Positions 1 through 6,069 of a stretch of DNA of 6,069 nucleotides are shown here, in pieces; positions within the stretch are counted from its first letter, which is position 1, and every line of letters begins with the position of its first letter. The notes below the pieces were generated by a model, which had not been told where the DNA came from, searched no databases, and saw nothing but the letters and a program-made list of their open reading frames with translations. Source of the stretch: Bacteroidales bacterium (GTDB lineage Bacteria; Bacteroidota; Bacteroidia; Bacteroidales; UBA12481); NCBI GenBank assembly GCA_028707745.1, contig JAQWAJ010000122.1:1-6069 (forward strand), given 5' to 3'. A program made the translations under genes and the position numbers.

Positions 1-1568
1 TTCATTCTGTATAAACCCTGAGTGGCTCCTGCAGGCCCGGCGAAATAGATCCAGTCGCCAATTATTGCGGGACAGGTGATATCGGTAAAACCAGCAGCCA
101 GAATAACCTCCTGAAGTGAATCTTTCAGGTTTATTCCGACCAATTTCCGCCCCTTCTCACCAGTCGTAACGGCAAACAGTTCATCCTGATCGTTTCCGTA
201 GCACAAATAACTAAAATGCTCCCCGGAAGGGGCGGCGGCTGTTTGGAGGACTCCTCCGTCTTTTGAGCGGATAATCCTGATAAATGAAGAGCCATCTGCC
301 TGTTCATCAATGACCGCTATATTTTCTCCGTCTGAACTGAAAACAGGCGAAAAGTACCTTTGGCTGCTGGTGAACCGGGTAGTGTGATCACTACCAAAAT
401 CATATATAAAAAGATCAGACCACGACCTGTTTTCCCATCGGATATCCTGGATCAGTTCCGACCAGACCAGCTTTCCATTCCCATAAGAAAAGCCTGCATC
501 TTCCATGGTTCCCGGTCTGGTGATAATCCGTTCATGTCCTGAGGTATCCAGAACCACAAAAGCCGGTATATCCCCCATCGACTTTTTCAGGCAGATAACT
601 TCATGGTCGCTGAATTGCTGGGGACGATAATAATTCAGGTAAGCACCAGAATCTGTAGTGAAAGCAAATAGTCCCTCAGGAGCTTTCACAGCCAGAGATG
701 GATTGGTCCAGTAATCCCTCAGCCAGTTGAGGGTTTCCACATAGAGCTTCGAGAATCTGAACCCCGTTTTTGGCCGGGTCAGACCCGATATACCTTTGAT
801 CATGAATGGATTGCCACCGATTTGTTTTAAAGCATCTGACCACAGGAGTGGATCGGCAAGCATACGACCTCGGGCCGTCAGAAAATATCCAATGAGGTAA
901 TCGTCAGGCAGAGATTCAACAAACGAACCAAACAGTACCCTGTCATAAGCCAAATCTTTATTATTCACAAGTCGTGACCGCAATGGCTGTATAAAACCGG
1001 CTATTCTGCCACGTCCTGCATTGCTCAGCAGCGTTTCGGTCAATACTGCATCTCCCTCGAGCAGCCAGTTTGGAACCTGCAAACCCAGAACGATTGATTG
1101 TGCCTGCTCTCCCATCAGATATCCCGCATAATGGGTAAATCCGGTGTTCAGCCGCTCCATCTGGGCAAAATGCCGGGCTTCATGGATCACCAGTTGCGGG
1201 GCAAAGTCATTCGTTTCCAATGCCAGTGGCTGTTTCGGGAATAATTCCATTCGGCGTGGCGCCAGTATGGAAGATCCGTTTGAAAAAGACACATAAGGAT
1301 GGATGATAACCGGAATTCGCCTGATTTCAGCTTGCATGGATGCCGTTACCGGAAGTGCGATATCCGAAAGTATTTGGCGGTATCGGGCAGCAAGTCCCCG
1401 CTCGTTGGCAGGATATAGAAGGTTGAATTCAAGAACCCGGGACTGGTTCCATTTTACAGATGCAGGATCAGCACCGATTGAATAATACTGAGCTTGCCCC
1501 TGAACCGAAAGGAACAGAAGCAACACAAGGGATAACCGGTGGAGTTTTTCCAGTGCATTTATTTTCAC
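1..1568 (-). CDS. Secreted HEXXH metallopeptidase-like protein with TolB/WD40-type beta-propeller (C-terminus beyond window)
   Basis: My translation of the minus strand is open from a GTG at 1568-1566 to the left edge, giving 522 residues without a stop; the 3' end lies outside. An N-terminal signal peptide is visible (basic start, hydrophobic LSLVLLLFLSV, probable cleavage near GQA-Q at about residue 26), so the protein should be exported. Residues 129-133 are HEARH, a zinc HEXXH motif, and PNWLLEGDAVLTET at 166-179 supplies the likely third ligand Glu171, as in gluzincin (peptidase MA-like) enzymes. Before it, a segment with SNGSSILAPRRMELFP resembles the conserved N-terminal part of a Bacteroidota family annotated as TolB-like or WD40-like propeller proteins. 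From about residue 300 the chain turns into beta-rich repeats; YFSPVFSSDGENIAV at 405-419 is a typical PD40 blade. The start is GTG because no in-frame ATG occurs before residue 78, which would delete the signal peptide. The gene starts 30 bases after the DUF4252 stop. The substrate is unknown; proteolysis is inferred from the intact motif only. Confidence 0.85.
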   Translation of the reverse strand, partial: MKINALEKLHRLSLVLLLFLSVQGQAQYYSIGADPASVKWNQSRVLEFNLLYPANERGLAARYRQILSDIALPVTASMQAEIRRIPVIIHPYVSFSNGSSILAPRRMELFPKQPLALETNDFAPQLVIHEARHFAQMERLNTGFTHYAGYLMGEQAQSIVLGLQVPNWLLEGDAVLTETLLSNAGRGRIAGFIQPLRSRLVNNKDLAYDRVLFGSFVESLPDDYLIGYFLTARGRMLADPLLWSDALKQIGGNPFMIKGISGLTRPKTGFRFSKLYVETLNWLRDYWTNPSLAVKAPEGLFAFTTDSGAYLNYYRPQQFSDHEVICLKKSMGDIPAFVVLDTSGHERIITRPGTMEDAGFSYGNGKLVWSELIQDIRWENRSWSDLFIYDFGSDHTTRFTSSQRYFSPVFSSDGENIAVIDEQADGSSFIRIIRSKDGGVLQTAAAPSGEHFSYLCYGNDQDELFAVTTGEKGRKLVGINLKDSLQEVILAAGFTDITCPAIIGDWIYFAGPAGATQGLYRM

Positions 1569-1598
1569 ACAACAAAAATAGAAGATTGTACGGATCTA

Positions 1599-2111
1599 CT
1601 ATTTGCCGTCCGCTTTTTCAAGGTTTTTCATTCCATCGATATTCATGCCCTGCGCAATTTTTGCCACTGATTTCATATCGATCTTACCCGTAATCCAGAT
1701 CATGGTACTCTCCTCCTTACCGTTGCTGATCATGATCAGCTCCCTGATTACCCCATCCTGCTCAAGCGTCAGAAACTTGATATTGTTTCCCGACTCCTTG
1801 ATCGTCATTAACTCTTTATAGTCCTTTTCGGGAATGGCCGGCTGTACTTCATTGTAAAATGCTTTACCCTCCATTTCACCCTTAACAGACAGTATTTTAA
1901 TGAATTCCAGATTTTTAACAGTTTTCAGGAAGTCATCATCTTCCTGGCTCTCCACATTTGCAAACAGCTGAAACATGTTTTTCGTAATAACGACAGACGT
2001 GTACCCATCGCGTTCGGAGTACTTTTTAAACAACTGATCTATCGCTTTATTCTGCGCCGAAAGGTTCACTGTCAGGCAGAACAAAATGGAGATTATAGCG
2101 TATTTTTTCAT
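1599..2111 (-). CDS. Secreted DUF4252 domain-containing protein
   Basis: This 170-residue protein begins with a classic signal peptide (MKKYAIISILFCLTVNLSAQ, cleavage likely after Ala19), with no lipobox cysteine at the cleavage point, so it is probably a soluble periplasmic or exported protein. The mature part matches my memory of DUF4252: an N-terminal FKKYSERDGYTSVVITKNMF segment (residues 29-48), a central stretch on residual or lasting effects (EFIKILSVKG), and a C-terminal IRELIMISNG...MIWITGKID pattern of beta strands. The biochemical role of DUF4252 is not known to me. In Bacteroidota it is repeatedly found just after an ECF sigma and a one-pass membrane protein, often as two adjacent copies; here there is one copy. 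It starts 10 bases after the anti-sigma-like stop and ends in tandem TAG TAG stops (1601-1596). The ATG at 2111 is chosen because it gives the complete signal peptide. Confidence 0.88.
   Translation of the reverse strand: MKKYAIISILFCLTVNLSAQNKAIDQLFKKYSERDGYTSVVITKNMFQLFANVESQEDDDFLKTVKNLEFIKILSVKGEMEGKAFYNEVQPAIPEKDYKELMTIKESGNNIKFLTLEQDGVIRELIMISNGKEESTMIWITGKIDMKSVAKIAQGMNIDGMKNLEKADGK
1725..1740. repeat. Perfect 16-bp palindrome inside the DUF4252 gene
   Basis: The bases gctgatcatgatcagc read identically on both strands, with no spacer. It lies in the coding sequence and spells Glu-Leu-Ile-Met-Ile-Ser in the DUF4252 frame. With no loop it is poor as an RNA hairpin; it could be a dyad protein-binding site or a chance result of Ile/Met/Leu codons with repeated GATC. 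Function is unknown, and one such palindrome in 6 kb is not strongly unexpected. Confidence 0.3.
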
Positions 2112-2121
2112 GGCTCGAAAT

Positions 2122-2667
2122 TTACTTCACGTTTTGTGATTTTCCCATCTTTGATAAGGTTTTTATCGTCTTATCCAAAGTCTTTAACTGTCCAAGTGGT
2201 TCAATGGCCTGGTCGATCTTGTTTAACTCCGTAAGCTGCGAGGTTCCTTCATTAAAGTATCTCGATACCATTTCAAGCGCCTGACGAGACTCTGCATACG
2301 CAAGCTGCGGGTCATTGATCGTTTTTGTCTGATCCTGTTTCATGAATGAAAGGTAAGTCGAAACCATCAACAGCAATGCAGCCGCCACACTCATCGATAC
2401 AATATAGAATCTCCTGTTGGTACGGAACCGGCTTTTCTGAACTTTTTCAAGGGTATTTAACACTGCCCTTTCCAAATCATCCGGCACCGGAATATCTTCA
2501 TCCCTCATAGCGGCAACAGCCAGGAAATGAATCCTGTCAGCCTCAAATTCCTCGTCCACCTGTTCGCTTAGCAAATACTTTTCAAGATCTGATTCTTCAT
2601 CGGGTGAAGTCAATCCATCATAGTATTTCACTAATAACGTTTTTACTTCGTTCGTTTTCATATCCAT
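2122..2667 (-). CDS. Single-pass membrane protein, probable anti-sigma factor of the adjacent ECF sigma
   Basis: The 181-residue protein has three parts. Residues 1-80 are an acidic cytoplasmic region with the motif LLVKYYDGLTSPDEESDLEKYL reduced here to its key elements Tyr15-Tyr16-Asp-Gly and Thr-Ser-x-x-Glu-Glu at 20-25, which is typical of the N-terminus of Bacteroidota anti-sigma-like proteins. Residues 81-86 are basic (RFRTNRR, giving a cytoplasm-in topology) and 87-108 form one transmembrane helix. Residues 110-181 are predicted periplasmic and helical, with regularly spaced Leu/Ile suggesting an amphipathic helix or coiled coil. There is no HxxxCxxC zinc motif and no FecR domain, so it is neither a ZAS-type nor a FecR-type anti-sigma. 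The start overlaps the sigma gene by 50 bases, implying translational coupling; an ATG two codons downstream (2661) is an equally good alternative. The anti-sigma role is inferred from architecture and position, not from a recognised catalytic or binding residue. Confidence 0.78.
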   Translation of the reverse strand: MDMKTNEVKTLLVKYYDGLTSPDEESDLEKYLLSEQVDEEFEADRIHFLAVAAMRDEDIPVPDDLERAVLNTLEKVQKSRFRTNRRFYIVSMSVAAALLLMVSTYLSFMKQDQTKTINDPQLAYAESRQALEMVSRYFNEGTSQLTELNKIDQAIEPLGQLKTLDKTIKTLSKMGKSQNVK

Positions 2668-3163
2668 ACATTTTAGCCAGGATCTGCCTGATTTTAAATC
2701 TTCCGCGTGACAGAATCACCCGGACCGTTCCATCTGCAATACCCAAAGCTTCTGCAATTTCCTCATTCGTATAGCCCTCCAGATCCCTCATCCGGATAAC
2801 AGAACGCTGGGGCTCCTGCATTTCTGTTATGGCGTTCCGGACAATTTCAACCGAATTTTTTATCTCGAGGTGACGGTCAGGAGTTGGTTCAATACCCGGT
2901 CGGTTGCTGAAGTATTCCTGAACATCGAGGCTCACCGTTTTATTCATTTTGATCTTATCGAGACAATAATTCCGCATCACCCGGATTGAAAAAGCCTCGA
3001 TACTATTGATCGTGACCAGTTCAAACCTCATATTCCACAATTTCACAAAAACATCCTGAACAGCATCTTTTGAATCCTCCTGATTACCCAGATAACGGAA
3101 AGCGTACCGGTAAAGCTGCCGGTTCAATGGAACTACTTTCTCGTTGAATTCAATGACTGTCAT
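2618..3163 (-). CDS. ECF-type RNA polymerase sigma-70 factor
   Basis: The 181-residue protein has the two-domain ECF layout. Region 2 spans about residues 15-75: LYRYAFRYLGNQEDSKDAVQDVF followed by KLWN is the core-binding and -10 recognition helix set (shown here as Arg23-Tyr-Leu-Gly, then Asp33-Ala-Val-Gln-Asp-Val-Phe), and RVMRNYCLDKIK follows at 61-72. A variable linker covers 75-105. Region 4 spans about 108-160, with PQRSVIRMRDLEGYTNEEIA and the helix-turn-helix ending GTVRVILSRGR at 145-155, which should read the -35 element. There is no extra C-terminal domain. A tail of about 20 residues past region 4 overlaps the start of the anti-sigma-like gene. The ATG at 3163 sits 14 bases inside the end of the DUF4249 gene, and the next methionine (Met45) would remove much of region 2. 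Targets are unknown; autoregulation or control of the surrounding operon is plausible. Sigma family assignment is firm. Confidence 0.95.
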   Translation of the reverse strand: MTVIEFNEKVVPLNRQLYRYAFRYLGNQEDSKDAVQDVFVKLWNMRFELVTINSIEAFSIRVMRNYCLDKIKMNKTVSLDVQEYFSNRPGIEPTPDRHLEIKNSVEIVRNAITEMQEPQRSVIRMRDLEGYTNEEIAEALGIADGTVRVILSRGRFKIRQILAKMYGYENERSKNVISEIL

Positions 3164-4145
3164 TACCGGGTAGACGAATCTGACGGGCTCTTGTTACACG
3201 GGCTCCTCTTTTTTGCAGATATTTATCCTGGCCTCTCTTAATAACCAGAAAACTGGTGGTTGAAGTTCCGGCAAAAATGCCATAACCGCCGGTTACGTTG
3301 GTAAATACCTGAACAGGCTCGGAAAAGGGATTCCCGTGTGAATCCTGATAAGCCATATAGCTTTTTATATAACGGAAGAAGGAAGGATCGATTTGATTAA
3401 TCCTGATATTCAGCCAGATCGTATCAGAGTAAAAATAATTATAGCCAGACGTGACGAAATTCACGGTTTTTGTCATTCCGTCAAACAATAAGTCTTCGAA
3501 ATACAATTTCCCCTCAAATTCAGAGGATTCGCTCTTTATGAAATCATCCGAATCATCGGTATTCAGGTAAGCAGCCGTTGTCACCAGATTGCCGGTATAC
3601 TCCATGGTACTATAATCGATCTCTTTATAGATTATATCGATACCAAATGAATAGAAATTACGAACAGCCGGCGGGTCGTTGAATTTCACAGAAACCTGAA
3701 ATTCCTCTGCTCCATAAGATTGAGTGATTGTTGCCGTATCCAATGAGACAATCTGAACCATCTGGGGAACTGCCGCCAAAGCTTCTACCGCTTCCATTCC
3801 TTCACCGGAAACCGTCAAATGATAGTTCAGCCCGGTCTGGGGCTTGAAATCAGGCAAAGAATAGTCTCCATCCGTTCCCTCCTGAAGTTTCCCGATCAGG
3901 TCAGTTCCCTGAAACAAACTGACATCGGCTCCGTGTAGGGGAACAATATTGTCATCTTCAAGCACAGACAGACTTCTACTGATATTTACCGATACTATAT
4001 CTTCCTGGCTGATAAGCCCGTTAACCACAATTTTGCGCTTTTGATCCGGAATGCTTATGTCGATAGTCTTTTCACAGGCGAATAAACCAATAAAGACAGG
4101 CAAAGCAGCTAACAGGATCGGGTATCTTATTTTTCGGTTTGTCAT
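3150..4145 (-). CDS. DUF4249 outer-membrane-associated lipoprotein, partner of the TonB-dependent receptor
   Basis: The protein is 331 residues from the ATG at 4145. It opens with a lipoprotein signal: basic NRKIR, hydrophobic ILLAALPVFIG, then the lipobox LFAC with the lipidated Cys24. The mature start CEKTIDISIPDQ followed by KIVVNGLIS is the typical opening of DUF4249, and the rest is beta-rich, ending in the family's NPFSEPVQVFTNVTGGYGIF signature (about residues 276-295). DUF4249 genes regularly follow a TonB-dependent receptor in Bacteroidota and may serve as a surface or periplasmic partner, by analogy with SusD beside SusC; the ligand is unknown. A GTG two codons upstream (4151) would overlap the receptor stop as GTGA; I prefer the ATG, 2 bases after that stop. 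Oddly, after the expected end (FAGTSTTSFLVIK) there is a basic tail of about 28 residues rich in Arg, running into the sigma gene. Confidence 0.88.
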   Translation of the reverse strand: MTNRKIRYPILLAALPVFIGLFACEKTIDISIPDQKRKIVVNGLISQEDIVSVNISRSLSVLEDDNIVPLHGADVSLFQGTDLIGKLQEGTDGDYSLPDFKPQTGLNYHLTVSGEGMEAVEALAAVPQMVQIVSLDTATITQSYGAEEFQVSVKFNDPPAVRNFYSFGIDIIYKEIDYSTMEYTGNLVTTAAYLNTDDSDDFIKSESSEFEGKLYFEDLLFDGMTKTVNFVTSGYNYFYSDTIWLNIRINQIDPSFFRYIKSYMAYQDSHGNPFSEPVQVFTNVTGGYGIFAGTSTTSFLVIKRGQDKYLQKRGARVTRARQIRLPGNDSH

Positions 4146-4147
4146 AA

Positions 4148-6069
4148 TCACTTAAACTTAAAACTGTAACTGACTGAAGGGATTATCGGAAACAATGAAT
4201 ATTGTTTCAGCACTTTCTGCGGCCCTTTAGTCACCTCATAATCTGTTGCAAACGCAAGATAGAATGCATTTTTGCGGTTATAGGCATTATAGGCCCCGAA
4301 CGACCATACCCGCTCCCCCCACTTTTTCGTCTTCCTGAAATTGATCCCGACATCCAGCCGGTGGTATGCCGGCATTCGGTAAGAGTTCCGGTGGTCAAAC
4401 GCCTCGATCCCGTTAAAATAGGAGTAATAGGTGTTGGCCCAAATCGATGATAATGAAGTGTATTTTTCGAGCGGGAGTGTGACCGCGTTACCGCTGCTAT
4501 ATACCCAGGTTAGTCCGATATCAATCTTATCTGTGAGCTGCTGATTGACCACTATGGAGATATCGTGACGACGGTCGTACCGGTAAGGGAACCATTCCCC
4601 GAAACTGATATTGTCGAATTTCCGTTCACTCCACGACAGGGTATATCCGATCCATCCGGATGTTTTTCCCAATTGTTTCCGGGCGAGCACCTCAAAACCA
4701 TAGGCACGCCCTTTCCCAAAATCAATTTTATCCTGCCAGTCATCCGAAAAGGAGAAGAAACTTGCACCCTCTTTGTATTCGATGAGGTTTGACATTTCTT
4801 TATAGTAGCCTTCAACACTGATTTCTATTTCATCATTGAGTTCGTAAACCAATCCCAAGGCGTACTGGACCGCTCTTTCAGGTTTGATTTTCTGGGTCGA
4901 AGGGAGCCACAGATCGGTTGGCAAGCCAATGGTTGAATTCGTCAGCAGATGGATATATTGGCTCATGGTGCTGTAAGCTGCTTTGAGCGACATCTTTTCA
5001 TTAAGGAGATACCTGAGTGAAATCCTTGGCTGCAAGGAGGTATAGATGGAATCCTGCACCTTGAAGCCTGAAAAATGCAGGCCGATATTGGCTTTCAGGC
5101 GGGGTGAAATGTTCCAGTCATCCTCCGCAAAAATTGCGCCCTCATGGGCGTTGATGTTCTTGTTCCCAAACGTGGTATCTATTTCAAAATTTTCTGAATC
5201 CTGTATGGAGAACACATTAACTCCGGGTTTAAACGTATGATAAATCTGATTATATCCAAATCGAATGGTATGATTGGGATCAGGCAGATATTCAAAATCG
5301 ATTTTACCGGCCCAGTCGTTGATTCCGGATATATATTCATAATCAAACTTACTGGTCACGTGATCATTTTTCTTTTCCTGCTCCATGGCAGAAGTAATGA
5401 AATTGTATCGGCTATACGTAATGGTGGTATTACTGAACAGCTTAGGCGTTATGATGTAATTCCATCGCAATGCAGCCGTCAGGTTACCCCAACCCAAACC
5501 GGCATCAGCTTTCCATTGATAACGCTCGGTATCCGATCCCCCTTTATCCGTAGTGTGCATATAGGCTTTATCGCGACCAGAATAAGCGCTCAGGAAAAGT
5601 CGGCTTTTATCTGAGAATTTGTGGTTAATCTTCGTGTTCAGATCATAGAAGTAATAACCGGCATTGATCTTTTCAGACTCGTTCAATGTAGCAAGCCTGA
5701 TAATAGGCTGAGCAAGCAGATCGATGTAGGTTCGGCGGGCCGAAACAATGAATGAAGTTTTCTCATTGACTATCGGACCCTCGAGCGTAAGTTTGCTCGA
5801 GATAATTCCGACACTGCCTTCAGCGCTGAATTTCTTATTGTTACCATCGCGCATACGGATATCCAGCACCGATGATAGTCTCCCTCCAAACCGGGCCGGG
5901 AATCCGCCGGTGATCATTTTTACACTCTGTATGGCATCGGGATTGAATACTGAAAAGAAACCGAACAGGTGATTGGCATTATAAACAGGGACCCCATCGA
6001 GGAGGATCAGATTTTGGTCGGGTCCCCCACCCCTTACGTAAATTCCGCTTGTTCCCTCGTTTCCGCCCT
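4148..6069 (-). CDS. TonB-dependent outer-membrane receptor (N-terminus beyond window)
   Basis: The frame is open to the right edge, giving 639 residues in the window plus a missing N-terminus where a signal peptide and probably a carboxypeptidase-like regulatory domain and TonB box would lie. The methionine at 5917 is internal, in the plug. The first 50 residues visible are a TonB plug: GGNEGTSGIYVRGGGPDQN, then LILLDGVPVYNANHLFGFFS and the SVKMITGGFPARFGG element. The remainder is a long run of alternating-polarity strands with aromatic girdles (for example FFSFSDDWQDKIDFGKGRAYGFE), matching a 22-strand barrel, and it ends SVSYSFKFK, close to the usual C-terminal aromatic signature for barrel insertion. 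It should import a ligand across the outer membrane using TonB/ExbBD energy; ligand identity cannot be read from the sequence. The stop lies 2 bases before the DUF4249 ATG. Whether it carries an N-terminal STN signalling domain cannot be seen here. Confidence 0.95.
   Translation of the reverse strand, partial: GGNEGTSGIYVRGGGPDQNLILLDGVPVYNANHLFGFFSVFNPDAIQSVKMITGGFPARFGGRLSSVLDIRMRDGNNKKFSAEGSVGIISSKLTLEGPIVNEKTSFIVSARRTYIDLLAQPIIRLATLNESEKINAGYYFYDLNTKINHKFSDKSRLFLSAYSGRDKAYMHTTDKGGSDTERYQWKADAGLGWGNLTAALRWNYIITPKLFSNTTITYSRYNFITSAMEQEKKNDHVTSKFDYEYISGINDWAGKIDFEYLPDPNHTIRFGYNQIYHTFKPGVNVFSIQDSENFEIDTTFGNKNINAHEGAIFAEDDWNISPRLKANIGLHFSGFKVQDSIYTSLQPRISLRYLLNEKMSLKAAYSTMSQYIHLLTNSTIGLPTDLWLPSTQKIKPERAVQYALGLVYELNDEIEISVEGYYKEMSNLIEYKEGASFFSFSDDWQDKIDFGKGRAYGFEVLARKQLGKTSGWIGYTLSWSERKFDNISFGEWFPYRYDRRHDISIVVNQQLTDKIDIGLTWVYSSGNAVTLPLEKYTSLSSIWANTYYSYFNGIEAFDHRNSYRMPAYHRLDVGINFRKTKKWGERVWSFGAYNAYNRKNAFYLAFATDYEVTKGPQKVLKQYSLFPIIPSVSYSFKFK

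Noticed and set aside
360..542. Small plus-strand frames opposite the peptidase-propeller gene (also 1303-1485 and 1460-1693)
   Set aside because: They are antisense to a continuous 522-codon minus-strand frame with a signal peptide, zinc motif and propeller repeats.
4146..4151. GTG start for the DUF4249 gene
   Set aside because: It would add only two residues and overlap the receptor stop; the ATG at 4145 gives an equally complete lipoprotein signal and is the more usual codon. Not excluded.
4552..4818. Minus-strand 88-codon frame within the receptor gene
   Set aside because: It is an alternative frame of the same strand within the barrel coding region, with no domain and low-complexity composition.
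5237..5614. Plus-strand open frame of 125 codons, longest on that strand
   Set aside because: It is antisense to the clearly coding TonB receptor barrel, has no recognisable domain or ribosome site, and its sequence looks like a shadow frame.
5780..5801. Inverted repeat CTCGAGC with an 8-base loop
   Set aside because: It lies inside the receptor gene with no following T-run on either strand, so it is not a terminator; a 7-base arm is expected by chance in 6 kb.
5748..5917. Start of the receptor at the internal ATG at 5917
   Set aside because: The frame continues upstream to the window edge and encodes a well-conserved TonB plug, so this methionine is internal.

Overview
The window comes from the Bacteroidota (Bacteroidetes). 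The evidence is the protein families: a plug-first TonB-dependent receptor paired with a DUF4249 lipoprotein, an ECF sigma factor with a one-pass anti-sigma-like partner, a secreted DUF4252 protein, and an HEXXH peptidase of the family that carries TolB-type WD40 repeats. Bases are moderately mixed and Shine-Dalgarno sequences are weak, which also fits. I cannot name a genus.

All six genes lie on the minus strand, so transcription runs from high to low coordinates. In order: a TonB-dependent outer-membrane receptor (6069-4148, N-terminus outside the window), a DUF4249 lipoprotein (4145-3150), an ECF sigma-70 factor (3163-2618), a single-pass anti-sigma-like membrane protein (2667-2122), a secreted DUF4252 protein (2111-1599), and a secreted zinc-metallopeptidase-like protein followed by a beta-propeller (1568 to the left edge, C-terminus outside). 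The last gene and the 5' part of the receptor gene are open to the window edges and are easily missed because neither has both a start and a stop inside the window.

Packing is very tight: junctions are +2, -14, -50, +10 and +30 bases, with no terminator-like hairpin in any gap and no gene-free stretch over 30 bases. The simplest reading is one polycistronic operon. It looks like a join of two modules common in this phylum: a TonB receptor/DUF4249 pair (outer-membrane uptake of an unknown ligand) and a sigma / anti-sigma-like / DUF4252 regulatory cassette, followed by a surface or periplasmic peptidase-propeller. A plausible but unproven working model is that the membrane protein holds the sigma factor until an envelope signal, perhaps linked to the receptor or to the DUF4252 protein, releases it.

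No tRNA, rRNA, CRISPR array, insertion sequence or integration site was seen. The plus strand carries only short open frames antisense to the real genes.
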